Positions 42,801 to 54,111 of a stretch of DNA of 64,000 bases are shown here, one piece after another. A program made the position numbers and the translations under genes. The notes under the pieces are model-generated. The model worked only from the letters and a program-made list of their open reading frames with translations, was not told where the DNA came from and did not search any database. Each line of letters begins with the position of its first letter. Position 1 is the first letter of the stretch. The DNA comes from Plumapathes pennacea (Eukaryota > Cnidaria > Anthozoa > Antipatharia > Myriopathidae): the NCBI GenBank assembly GCA_964036295.1, contig OZ038469.1, forward strand, positions 11,451,091 to 11,515,090, read 5' to 3'.

Positions 42801-44140
42801 TTATTGATAACTTGCTCGAATAAAAGGTGAGATCTATTCTCATTTCATCACTCATAAACTTTCTCATTTTATAGTTTGGAGAATTTTTACATTCTGAGCT
42901 CTAGAGTGAATGGGTTAACCCCTGGCTATGTAGTTTCCCAACGAGGCTGGAAAAGCATGATTGTTTTGCTCTATCAAAATGGAAAACAAACTGTACATAT
43001 ACCTGCTTGTTGTACTGCATCAGACCAAGAGTGGGGAAAACCCAGGTGGCAGCAGCAGGCAAAACTTCCTGGTCGGCAAAGTGAACATACTGCTGAACAA
43101 GGGCAGCATCTACTGGATTGGTTCCTTTCAGTTGGTCATTAGCAACTAGAAACAGCAAAACAAAACCAAAGGTCTGCTTTAGATTTCTTGCCTTGTACAG
43201 GTCATGCACCCAACTTCAAATGATATCTGAATGACATAATCCCCATTGACAAGACAAAATGTTGACACATAATATACATTTCTTCTCAAATATGCTTACA
43301 ATAGTTTTCGAGCTCACTAAATGAAGGAGTGTTTCTAACATCTGGCCAAATGGAGGACATAATAGATGAAAAGTAACCATGGAGAACATTCAGCCAACTG
43401 ACCACATCGCCTCTCATTCATTTATCAAAACTGTCCTCACAGAAGAGTCAGTCCACTACTCTAAGTTAATCATTGAGACTCCCAGCTACAACAGATAGCT
43501 GGGCTGGACAGCTTGGCCGACGCTCTACAAGACAGTACCAGTATGCTCTGGCTAAACGCTTGTACGTATAAGCATGGTGAGAATATTGAAACTGAGTATG
43601 AAATTGAGTATGAATTCGAAATGTATCGAGATAAATCTAAATATTTTCTTGTCAGCGTAACCTACTTACCGTAGTAAGCTATGGCGTTACTTTCATAAAT
43701 ACACTTCCCATCCTTGGTCTGGAAGGCAGGTACCTAAAAATAAAAAGAAGAACTTCGTTTCTCAAAGGAAAGAATGTACAAAAAAAATAATAATACAATA
43801 CTTCACATGTCGGTCATTGTACATTGTGTGGTGAGATCGAATTATATCTTTGTACCTTGCCCAAGGGAAATTTGTTCAGAAAGTCTGGGGTTTGGTTGTC
43901 CTGTCCAAGTTTAAACGGGGGGACGTTCACTGTCGCACCGCTGTACTCGGCTGCGATCAAGATTTTGTTGGCACGAAAACTGTCTGGATATGTGTACAAG
44001 GTCTGCGGAAAGAAAGCAAATACCGTGATTAAAAGAACGCCCAACTAGTGCAGAGTTTTAGAAATGCCAGTTTGTGTTTGTGGACAGTGTGATTGCAGAG
44101 ATGTTGGGATGATTGTCTATCCACTTACACCAGCAGCCAT
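38239..44140 (-). CDS. EEF1G: Translation elongation factor 1-gamma
   Basis: EEF1G is the scaffold subunit of the eEF1B exchange complex, which recharges eEF1A with GTP. Nine exons: 44140-44129, 44002-43856, 43733-43670, 43145-43003, 42567-42424, 41009-40880, 40451-40268, 39234-38937 and 38385-38239. All splice phases agree and the product has 422 residues (human 437). The first exon encodes only MAAG. A GST-like N-terminal domain follows ([49 protein letters not shown]). Then comes a Lys/Glu-rich linker in exon 7, and the conserved C-terminal domain ([29 protein letters not shown]) ending [11 protein letters not shown]. The introns are full of repeats, and the part from intron 5 to intron 4 was copied to 603-1981 and 7817-8020. 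Confidence 0.97.
39463..40128. mobile_element. MITE (family M1) split by a LINE fragment
   Basis: The left part (to about 39536) has GAGTGATCAACTTTAG and CTCACCAGAGATATAATTATC. The right part resumes at about 39987 with AAAGTATGGAGGGCTTGGC and ends AAGAGTGAAAGGGTTAA. Intact family members (63021-63228) join these parts directly. Confidence 0.75.
39537..39986 (+). mobile_element. 3' end of a non-LTR retrotransposon (LINE) in an EEF1G intron
   Basis: The first 135 bases encode the last residues of a LINE reverse-transcriptase ORF ([13 protein letters not shown], then [16 protein letters not shown] and a stop), a familiar C-terminal pattern of CR1/L2-like elements. An AT-rich 3' UTR follows with (ATT)n and (AGT)n microsatellites, then AATAAAG and a (TATG)n tail. 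It is strongly 5'-truncated and not mobile by itself. Confidence 0.75.
41924..42124. mobile_element. MITE (family M1) in EEF1G intron 5
   Basis: It starts CACCCTTTCACTCTCAAGAG and ends TTGGGAGCGAAAGGGTTAAA. The same family is found at 42712, 63021 and elsewhere. Confidence 0.8.
42712..42918. mobile_element. MITE (family M1, divergent) in EEF1G intron 4, the transposon's empty site
   Basis: It runs from ATTCCCTTTTCATTCCC to CTAGAGTGAATGGGTTAA. Its left edge (GCCATTCCC) is the uninterrupted version of the insertion site at 1982/7816. Confidence 0.8.
43353..43538. repeat. Intronic direct repeat in EEF1G
   Basis: It matches 41556-41740 (intron 5) and 1112-1265, starting at GAGGACATAATAGATGA and running through ATAGCTGGGCTGGACAGCTT. 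So one sequence is present in two introns of the same gene as well as in the copied segment. Confidence 0.85.
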
Positions 44141-44160
44141 GGCTCAGTTCCTGAGGAAGT

Positions 44161-44197
44161 GAAAAGGGACAAACCATGCGCATAAGCGATATATATA
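44161..44197 (-). promoter_or_regulatory. TATA box and TOP-type start site of EEF1G
   Basis: On the minus strand TATATATA (44197-44190) lies 29 bases before CCCTTTTC (44168-44161). A C followed by pyrimidines at that spacing is the form of a 5' terminal oligopyrimidine (TOP) start, used for growth-regulated translation of ribosomal protein and elongation factor mRNAs. The predicted leader to the ATG at 44140 is about 28 bases. Confidence 0.6.
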
Positions 44198-44661
44198 GCG
44201 TCGCACTGCGCACAGTCACCGGAAGTACGTCACGCAAAAGTACTTCCGCCTCCTTTGAGAATTTCTCCAAGTTTGCCAAAACGGTCCGGCATTACGATTC
44301 ACTCCCGGTAAGACCAGTTAAAACTCGGAAGAGATAGGGATGTAGCGTGACAAAAGTTTACAATCTAAACCTTTCAAAATGAGCGAGATTTTCCAGTTTC
44401 ACTATATAAAAGCAATCTGGAGTGCGAGCTTTATATATGCATGTCTATGTGTATGCCAACTGTACACTGTTTTTTTTCTTTGTTATTTCTTTGTTTACCG
44501 GGATTTGAATCCAGGAAAACCAGCAAAAAACGCTAAAAAAAAAAAAAAAAAAAAAATTTACGGTTGCACCCAGGGTCTTCGCAGGCGGCGAATACGCTGA
44601 AACCTGGGGACAATCTTAGCTAGTTTTCATTCTCCCCTCGGTTCCATACCGCCAATAATCT

Positions 44662-44700
44662 AAAATGGCGGTCCGCATGCTTTGGTTGATTTTCTGGTGA
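44662..44700 (+). promoter_or_regulatory. YY1-like motif and 11-residue upstream ORF of cyclin K
   Basis: AAAATGGCGG at 44662-44671 fits the YY1 consensus. Its ATG (44665) opens a 12-codon reading frame that ends at 44700, 41 bases before the cyclin K start. It could reduce initiation at the main ATG if the transcript includes it. Confidence 0.4.
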
Positions 44701-44741
44701 ACCTTGATATCTGCCTTGAGATCGTGTTGCACAGACATAAC

Positions 44742-47700
44742 ATGCCAAACTGGTATTTTGGTAAAGACGGGTTGGTCCGCACGCCCTCCAGACTAGATGG
44801 AATCGACTACCTCACAGAAATGCGGTACCGGCGAGAGGGAACGCGATTCATCATGAACTGTGGAAACAAGATGGGATTGTATCCTGTTTATACTAGAGAC
44901 CCTGATGAGAATGACGTACGTCATTCCCCATTGAGTGCAAGTCCGTTGTCACAGCCGATAAAAATACATTAAGTTTAATTATATAGTGACAGTGAAAGTG
45001 ACCTGCGCAGTGAAGCAACTTAAAGCAGTTGCAAAGATAGCCCGAAAGAAAAAGCACTGCTTAAGTTGCTTCATAACTGGTCACTTTCTCTGTCATTCTC
45101 TATTTGCATTTCATGTATATGACTACAAGTTCATATATATGTTCTTTCTCATTGTTATTATTATTATTATTATCATTGCAGTGGTGCCTAATGCACCAGT
45201 CAATTGTAACCCCCACCCCCCCCCCCCCCCCCCCACCTCAGGGAATGGTGGGGACATGGATTTTCTTTGTTGCAATAATCGACTATTCCCCCACCCCATG
45301 GGACATAATGTTCTGACAAATCCCCCACATTGTGGGGCCAAAAATTTGGCAAAATTTTACAAAGAGGCTTTGCACAGAAAACTTCTCTCACGAATGAACT
45401 GTGTGGTCAAACTGGGCGAGGCCACGTTGCATCACATTTTTGGTCAAATCTCCCACCTTGAGCCCCACCTCTGCAGGTTGGGAATCATGAAGAGAAATCC
45501 CCCACCCCTTTGAGCTTAAACACCTTTCAAATACGAAAAAATGCCCCACATTGCCCCACCATTCCCCGAGGTGGGGGGGGGGGGGGGGGGGTGGGGGTTA
45601 CAATTGACTGGTGCATAATAGTTTTAGGGCATTCCACGCCCATTTTATCATGCACTACACATACTTTCCACGCTATTACGTTGACTACACGTATTCATAG
45701 ACTTCCATGTAATCAACGCAAAATGAAAAGCTGTAAAAAACTATATGCGGTTTCACAGCTCATTAACAGCATGTATTACACGCTGCAGAGATGGTGTTAG
45801 AACTCTTTTGTGCAATGATAATGATGGTCGTCGGTGTGAATCTTTCTAAAGTGTTATGCCGATCTCTATTTCGTCTGCGCTGTTTGTTCGCCGCCACTTT
45901 TATAAACTCGTCCGAGCGAATATTCACTTTGCTTGGAAAATCTCCAATTAGAGTTTTATCCTGAATTCGGCTGCTAATTTATAAACTCATCCGAGTGAAA
46001 CTTTTACTTTGTTTCGAAAACCCACGCTTCGAATTTCATCCTGAATACTCTTGTATACGGCCATTTTAATCCTTCGCTTGGGCTGCCTGCGCTTGACCCT
46101 CTGATTTACGATCGCTAAAAAAACATTCAAAGAGCTCCTTGCTTTATTTTTGGCAATCTTTCAAAGTCTCCGATTGAGAAACTTTGCTCTCTGCATTTGT
46201 ATGATTTCCTTTTGTTTGTACTGTGTGAAAGCTCATTCAGGTTGCTCACAGCTTCGTCTTTCACCGACACGTAAACAATAATGATCAGCGAAAGATAAAA
46301 TAATGAAGTTTAAAAGCAACCATGTATAAACAGTTGAATAAGATAAATACTCCTGGAAGGCCACAGTGACAAGGGCTGTGTTCAGTTAGAATGCTTTTGA
46401 ATGGCAAAAAGAAGTAAACCAAAACATTGACGCAAAATGTCTTTTAGTTCAGGGCACTGCATTGACTACACTCAGAAAACTTCAGAAAACAATCACTTGC
46501 ATAACAAAGGTAAACTATATGCAGTAACATGTATTACACGTTGTGAGTGTAATACACGCTACTTGAGTTAATGAGCTTTGGTGTGTAATACACGTATGTG
46601 TAGTGCACATACTTTACACACGTGGACATGTCCTAAAACTTTTAGGTGCCACTGTATCTTTATTTACAGTAGTTAAGTTGAATTATGTGTACAAAAATCT
46701 CGCTGCGATTACATTCCCCCCCCCCCCCCTCCATAATCTTGGATGTTACAATTCCTTAACTCATCATCTCGCCAGACGATATGATACAATGGCCACTGGA
46801 GCAGTTTATTTTCATAGATTCTACATGATCCAGTCCTTCAAGAATTTTCCTCGATGGGTAAGTGTTGATCATCATTACAACAGTATTTCCCTAAGAGTTA
46901 AGAGATATGTCTGACCTATATAATTTATGACGAGGCGCCTGAGGTTCGTTGTGTGAAAGGTGGATGCCATTAAGAGCTGATATGCTAAATAAAAATGTAC
47001 ATTATTTTCAGGTCACAGGTGCAGCATGCCTGTTTTTGGCAGGGAAGGTTGAAGAGACTCCAAAGAAATGTAGGGACATCATCAAAACAGCTCGCACCCT
47101 GCTGCCTGACCCACAATTTGAAGTTTTTGGGGACGACCCAAGGGTAGGTGCAGTACAATGCTCAAAATTTTGGTTGGGAGAATATTTGAAAGTTCAACCT
47201 AATGTTGTTGATAGGTCTGTTACGGTAATAGTGTTGACAATTGGAATTCACTGTGGATGGGAAAAGCTTGTCTCGGCATTCATACATGAAGTTTCACAGG
47301 TCTTCCTTTATATACTGCACCTGAAATAAAATGCTTATCATCTTCCCCAAAGCCAACTTTGTCTTGGTATTCTCTTCATTTTCAGGAGGAAGTGATGACG
47401 TACGAGAGGGTTCTTCTTCAGACCATCAAGTTTGACCTACAAGTGGACCACCCCTATCAGAACTTGCTCAAGTTTGGTAAAGCACTGAAAGGTAATTAGT
47501 CACAGCATGGACGTTTTGTAGGAATAGGTATTCTTCTGATAGTCCTGGGAAACTGGGGTACAGTGGGGCTCTACATGCAGTAATTGACTTGATCTACACT
47601 TTGTACACGTCATTGCAATGTCCAAAATTGTAATGTAATAATAGTTTATTTTTAATTATTAATTTCTATTCATCCTTTTATGTCACAGGTGACCGTGAAA

Positions 47701-50700
47701 AGCTAAATAAACTGGTTCAGATGGCTTGGACATTCACCAATGACAGGTACCTTATACAGTAGTCTATTATATGGTACAACAAGGGTTGACACATGTGCAG
47801 TAGCTGTAATTTTAAAATAAATTTACTGTATTATGTAGTTATTATATAATATGTCTCATTTGCAATGGGACTTTGAAATAGCCGAGTTCGACTGTATTTT
47901 AAAAGTGGCTCTACATACACTGTAAGACATGTTGAAGTGTTTTAGATGTTCATGGCTTATGCTGTGTGGTTTTCCTGACAGCCTCTCTACCACCCTGTGT
48001 CTGAGATATAAGCCAGAAGTAATTGCTGTGGCCATGTTAGCCTTGGCAGCGAAGTTCACCAACTATGACCTACAGGCATCTGCAGCAAGTCAAAGCAAAC
48101 CTTGGTACTCATCCTTCATCAAGATTGCATCTGATTCCATGGTTACAGGTACTCTAAAGAACATTAACTTCTTTTTTAGTAGCCATTGTCACACATGTAG
48201 TGTATGCAGTCAACTCCCTCAGGACCAGCTTCAACTTTCCTTTCTAGAGAGGTGTCTGTCTTCAATCTAATGTTCAGAGTTCAGAGTGCTAGAGTAAATT
48301 ACTGAAGAAACAACAGGGAATGCTCCTACCAGGAGTCCGTATTAGGAGAGGGGAGGGAGTTGACTGAATGTGTATTGGAGTATGGTCATAAGCTCTCCTT
48401 GCAACCACTCTTGTAAGTGACCAGCTCTAGTTACAGCCACCATTGTGAAACCCCGTTTGAATTGTCACTCAAACTCTGTAATTAAAAGCCCTCGTAAGCG
48501 ACTGCTTCATGTTAAAGCGACCGCAACCACTTTTGGGAATTACCAACTGGCCTTTTCCTTTGTCGTAAGCTTTTGAGAGCCTATTCTCATAAGCAACAAG
48601 CTCTAGTTACGACCACTTTCTCAAATTCTCGAGGTGGCCTATGAGAGCTTCAACTCCATTTTCAAGTTTTGTTGACCTTTGTTTCAAAATTCAGCCTTTT
48701 GCATGTAATCAAGCATGTGAGTAAAAGTACTTTTCTGTCAAAAGACCACCCACTTTGAAACCACACTCTGTTAAAAGGCAGCTTCGAAATGGCACTGTTG
48801 TAGTTTCATCCAATACATTTTACACATCATTCCAATGTCACAATCCCTTCACATCATATTCATTCAGGGCATCATTTAAAAAAAAAAGTTGGTAACTAGT
48901 CCAAGAGCATGCTGGGAAGACTCTGGCAGCCCTGGACCAGCAGACATGTCTGTTCATGGTGTAATAACATGCATACAATAATTTCTACATTCTGATTGGC
49001 TGAGTGCACATCAATTTATCCCAAACAAGTGCAAAAATGTGACATTATCAGTGCAGAAATGCAAAATTATCAGTGCAGAAATGCAAAATTAACAGTGCAG
49101 AAATTTGAAATTGAAAATTGCTAACATCTGGCATGCATATTAAGTTGCAAAGTCAAACAAAAAGAAAGCATGTTTTCATTCCTCAGGAAGATTCTGCACG
49201 GCACTCAGGCAATTTTGTGGTCTTTGAAAAATTTACTTGTGCTCATTTATTCCAAATTGCATTCGAAATCATGAGATAATGCCTATACTAATCATTAACA
49301 TTTCTTGTTGTCTTGTTATCAAGAGTGTTAACTAATGTTTTTGTTTTGTTTTTGTTTTTTTCCCTACAGAAATCACTGATTTGATGCTGGAATTGTATGG
49401 TGGTGGGGGCAAGAAAAAAGAGAAAGAGAGATCAGAACCCAGTGATCAGAAAGGTGGTTTGTCCAGTTCCTCCAGTCCCTCTGTCTCCTACAGTCCTCCC
49501 GTGAAGAAAAAAGTGAGTATTTTCTAGTACATACAATCTATGTGATTCCTAATTCCATGCAGTGAGATCTTAATATTCTATTCCATTTTACTGCAATCAT
49601 GTCTGGAGCAATGAAAAATGTGGTCTGATTTCACAACATATTTATTTGGTAATTTAACATGCTCTATTCAATATTCTCTTTAGAAGACCACAAGTACTTC
49701 CTCAGATGCAAAAGTACAGTCTTCTGTGCCAGGTACAGTGTTGCAGAACAGGAGAAAATAATTATATAGCGATTTCAAAGAAGTATTGTAGTTAATAGTA
49801 GTATAGTAGTACTTAATAACTTGTAGCTAAGTGCAAATTTGGTTAAAATAGTAGTTGTATTGGAAATGTACATGAACATTGTAATATAGTAGTTAATAGG
49901 TGTTAGTGCTGCAGTTCTTGTTTGTAGTATTTAGTAGTGTTAGTATTGAAGTGGTTATTGTAGCAGGTATGGTGGTTGGTAGTTATGGCAAGTGATCATA
50001 GTAGTGGTAGTAGTAGCAGCAGCAACATTACAGGCAGTAGTATATTGTATGTGCCAGAGGGCTTAGTGTACAAGTTCAACATGAAATAACCAAAATGTGG
50101 CTTGGGTACAATACTGTACCTCTCCACCAAGACTTATCTCACTAAATATTCTTATCTCAAAATGCAATTTCTCCAGAATTAAAATTTATGAATGATGTGG
50201 TGAGAATCGATAGTCCATGATCAAATGCCATCTGTGCAAGCGATCATTAATTTGATTATTGCCAGATTCTCCTTACTGTATGATATCTTCAGCTAGGCAA
50301 AAGGAAAAGAGAAAATAATAATTGATATTAGTCACATCACTAGTAAGAACAATATTCTTTATAATGATGTCTTTACAGAGCCCAAGGTAGAAGGAAAGCA
50401 GACGAACAAAGCACTCGGTCAGCCACCATTACCACCAGCTGTGTCCACTCAACTCCAAGTGGAAAACATCAGTCCTGCTCTGACACCCAGTCAACCTCAG
50501 ACGCACGCACAGGCTACCGCACCAACAGAGCCCCCTAAAGTGGCACAGAGTGTTGATACAACCTTTACTGCTACTATGCCAACGAACACCAGCATAATTC
50601 CACAACCAGTTCCAGCGACCTCATATACGTACACCACTACACCAGCCTACATCACCACAAATCCGAACTATGCTCTTTCTGCTTCTTTACACCAGCCAGC

Positions 50701-51121
50701 AGTTCTCCCAGCATCTGGCTTGACCTATCAAGGTACCATGGATTATACCCAAAGGGGCATGACTTCACTTCAAGTCCCTGTACCATTCCAGGCCCAGAGT
50801 TACCTTCCCCCAAGCCAGGGCTATGGTCAAACAGCACAGTATCCTCTTGGCCAGCATCCAGCACAGCCTGCGACAGGCTTTTCTGCACCTCCGCCCCTTG
50901 GACTGGCATCCAACACTTCAGTGTACGCTACCCTCCAAAATCCTCCTAACTTTGGCTTGCCACCAGGTCGTGGGCCCCCAAATCTCTCTGTCCCTCCCAA
51001 CATGTCAGGACTACCCCCTCCTCCACTCCCACCCATGCACAGCAGGCAGCCACCCCTGCCACATCCTGGTGCTCGTGAGGCCACAGGCGACTACCAGTGG
51101 CCAAGAGGTTGGATGCGGTAG
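44742..51121 (+). CDS. CCNK: Cyclin K
   Basis: Cyclin K pairs with CDK12/CDK13 to phosphorylate the RNA polymerase II tail and support expression of long and DNA-repair genes in the nucleus. Nine exons: 44742-44878, 46776-46857, 47012-47143, 47386-47491, 47689-47746, 47982-48148, 49370-49512, 49684-49732 and 50379-51121; the phases agree and give 538 residues (human 580). The N-terminus [20 protein letters not shown] leads into two cyclin folds with [55 protein letters not shown] and [11 protein letters not shown]. The C-terminal half is Pro/Gln-rich, as in the family, and ends in GWMR like the human AWMR end. It is divergent from EEF1G, with start codons 602 bases apart. Intron 1 holds a palindromic element with C and G runs. 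Confidence 0.95.
45185..45622. mobile_element. Palindromic element with C/G runs in cyclin K intron 1 (family M7)
   Basis: The ends ATGCACCAGTCAATTGTAAC (left) and its inverse GTTACAATTGACTGGTGCAT (right) are perfect 20-bp inverted repeats. The left one continues into about 20 C and the right one into about 20 G, so the arms can pair over some 50 bases. The interior repeats CCCCAC and CCACATTG motifs. Confidence 0.85.
45625..46770. other. Rest of cyclin K intron 1
   Basis: No gene is seen. Short sequences of the type GTAATACACG and GTAGTGCACATACTTT appear in both orientations at its two ends (45650-45790 and 46530-46625), so it may be a further, larger repeat. Confidence 0.4.
48207..48366. 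mobile_element. MITE (family M8) in cyclin K intron 6
   Basis: The ends are CAGTCAACTCCCT and AGGGAGTTGACTG, perfect inverted repeats of 13 bases. It belongs to the same family as 36037-36196 and 60851-61016, here in reverse orientation. Confidence 0.8.
50155..50330. mobile_element. Degenerate MITE (family M1) in cyclin K intron 8
   Basis: It shares GATGTGGTGAGAATCGATAG and TCTCCTTACTGTATGATAT with the family. The ends are worn and cannot be set exactly. Confidence 0.6.
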
Positions 51122-51277
51122 AGCTGTCTGGCGTTGATGGTAGTATTGCAGGGCCAGTAAGGTTGGATGTTCAATACATGTTGGGCAGTGAATCTACATA
51201 TACTGTAGACATGCATACAGTTCTAAGATTGCCGTCTGAGCCCATGCACTTGTTAGAACCTGAAATGTGTTGCTAGG

Positions 51278-51512
51278 GGCTCAGTTATTCAAGGCCACTT
51301 CAAGCTAATCCAGCATTAACCGAAATTATTTCTCTCAACCTCTCATGCAACAAATTGCAGAGTTTTGATCAAAGTTCAACTTGAAAGCTTGTTCTAGCTC
51401 AAAGTATAATCAAGTGGCGAGTGTTCAAGCTCAGACAACAAAATATATTAGACCTTTCACGTAATCCAGGGCCTGTGTGGCCGGTAATCATGCTTTCAAC
51501 AACTGGGCTCTG
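51278..51512 (-). mobile_element. Degenerate MITE (family M2) in cyclin K 3' UTR
   Basis: It contains AAGCTAATCCAGCATTAAC, TCTCTCAACCTCTC, CTTGAAAGCTTGTT and TAATCCAGGGCCTG in the order expected of the family, in the same orientation as the copy at 23019. It would be transcribed with cyclin K. Confidence 0.7.
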
Positions 51513-52092
51513 ATGCACTGGAGGTTCATGCTGGTTAGGAGTAAGTCTAGTTGACATACAACATCTGGCAGTAATTTGGTAGAATGGCAGTGTACCAATA
51601 TTGCCACGCAGAACACCATCGAGTTGTAAAAAAAAAAGACAGTGCTACATAAATATACAAGCAAGAGGAGGCAGGAGACAGGTTAGTGAAATAATGTGTA
51701 GAAATATTTTGGTGATTGCCATGACCCTTTCACTAACAAAAGGCAATTTTGACTCAATCCAGGAAAGTTCAACTCAAAAATTGCCAAAAGAAACCTAAAT
51801 GTGTGACCACTCAAATCAGTTAACTCTTATCACTGACAATGTTCATGTTAGGGTAAGTGGCATCCATACATGTATAAAACTATAAAATATTGTTTTTGTT
51901 GCATAAGGACAGTAGGAAAGGCTAAAGATTGTGTTGGAAGGTGAATTAGTTATTTTTTACTATTATTCATGTTGTAATCATGCATGATTTTACTGATATT
52001 ATTTATATATTAAACTTTGTATAATATTGAGCTCCCAGAACCTGTTTGTTATTATTAATACTATTTTTGTTATTATTGTTATTAGTCTACAA

Positions 52093-52098
52093 AATAAA
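52093..52098 (+). terminator. Poly(A) signal for cyclin K
   Basis: AATAAA about 970 bases after the stop codon, following a TTATT-rich stretch. No earlier canonical hexamer lies between the stop and this site. Confidence 0.5.
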
Positions 52099-52139
52099 GT
52101 TTACCAGAAGACAGTTTTAAACATACTGGTATTATTTTA

Positions 52140-54111
52140 GTACATCTCTTTTATATTGCCACAACACTCTAATAACTGCGTTACCAACATTTTTTTACGG
52201 TATCATATGATATTATTATTATTCGTACATTTCCTAACCACTGAAAAACTATTATTTGCATTTTCTGCTTGATTCATCACATAATGTGTGATAAAGTGGA
52301 CCAAATTTAATTTTTCATGATAATTATCTTCAAGACAATATTGATAAAATCATCAGAGCAGTGAAAATGTCAACATGAAATCAAGTGAGTCTGTCCATGA
52401 AGTTCTCAAGCGTATTTATTGTGCTCATAAATATAAGACTAAAATTATTTACATTATTTTATCTCAGTACAGTTCTATGATGTAAAAATAAAATATGGAA
52501 CTTGGGTGATTGGCCACCAGTAAGCATGTCCCCTGCACATTTCTTAGACATTTTCTCCGACATCATACAAATTTCTATGTAAAAATAGGGGTGGCAAATG
52601 GTACCTAGAAAATCACGAACTCGTCCAATCTCAGAATCTTGGCAGCCTTTCAGCTTTTCTCGGAGTCTGGTTTTGTGTTTGTTTGTTTGTTTGTTTCTGT
52701 CTGTCTTGGAGTGGTTAAAGTCTTGTTCTTGATTTTTAAACAGGGGTCTCGGTGAGTCTTGGATTTTACCATTGGTCACCCCTAAAAGTCTTTCTAATCT
52801 AAGACATTAAAACTTTATGTTTTCCAAGACAGTATCTGTCCCTGCAGTACATGTATAATTTTTAAAGTGTATTTCCCAGGCCTGTTATAGAAATTCAGAA
52901 AATTATTAAAAAAACTCCAGAGGAATTAGGGCATGAGATCCTTTATATATTACTGTAGGTCATAAATTATTTTGATCTGTAATGTTCCATTTTCCAGTAT
53001 TTATATAATAGGCTCCTACATTGAATAAATATATAACAATCAATACATTTTTTAATCTGCCATAAATTTTACCAATAAGGATCTAGTAAATCCTATATTG
53101 AGAAGTGGTTCTTGGTCACTGGTAAAAAATACAGGCCTGTGTATATAATATTACACAATCCTACTTTGGGGTATAATAAATGATAGAAGGTCAATTTGGT
53201 TAAAGTTGTATGAGTGATGGAGCCTTCAAACCAACTTTGGAGCAACCAAAAGCATTACGACAGTAATAGTCAGTTTATCCAGACAATCAGTTGGCATAAA
53301 ATAAATAATTGATACCATACTAAACTTAGTCTCCATATGATCTTATGGCATAGACCTACTTCGTCTAGTAAAACAGCAATATTATTACTGGTATGTAGCT
53401 TTGAATAAACTGCTAAATTTATTAGGCTTTCCTACACTTTATCAATTTCTCTCTGAGAGTTTTTGTACCAATGTTTTTGTACCAATCAGTAGAAGTCTTG
53501 TTCACGAACTGTCACCATGCATTGTACATAAACATTACAAAAAATAGTACTCTGGCCATCTGATTTTACCAAATTGGTGTACATTTATGTATAAAAGTGA
53601 TATAAAAACTATAATCCAATGTCAGGTTAATGTATGCGCATTTTACCAGTGATTAACTTAAGTCACCACTGAAATCTTTGGCAGCCAAATTGTTCCATTG
53701 TTCACTTAGTCTTCTCCTTCACCTTGTGAGTATTACTAATATAATGTGACTAATATACACTATTACTATTTTATAGAGCTGTACATTCTCTGGTCCCTAA
53801 AATGGTATATACAATCTTGTTTCTGTCTTCTTCGTATGCATCTGACAGTGGGAATTTCTGTATACTGTAGTATACTAAAAGGGCAAATTCTTTAAGAGGT
53901 CTTACTCTTGGCCTGCCTTGGAATGACACTTAATACTGTCAGTTCGATTCACGACATTTAGAAGTATGGCATGAGCATTGTCTTTCATTCCTCATAGTTG
54001 CCTGTATCGTATATAATTTGCCATATCATGGCAATAACCAATATTTAAAGGCAAGGGCACAGCTGATGAATGATATGAGATGACTGCAATATGATGCACT
54101 CACTGGAAGCA
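52140..54111. other. AT-rich region between cyclin K and CCDC85
   Basis: These genes converge here. No ORF or repeat stands out. Part of it must be the CCDC85 3' UTR; an AATAAA on the minus strand at 53418-53423 is one possible end. Confidence 0.4.

Noticed and set aside
45123-45513. ORFs with Pro or Gly runs in cyclin K intron 1
   Set aside because: They depend on the C and G runs of the palindromic element and have no support from splicing.
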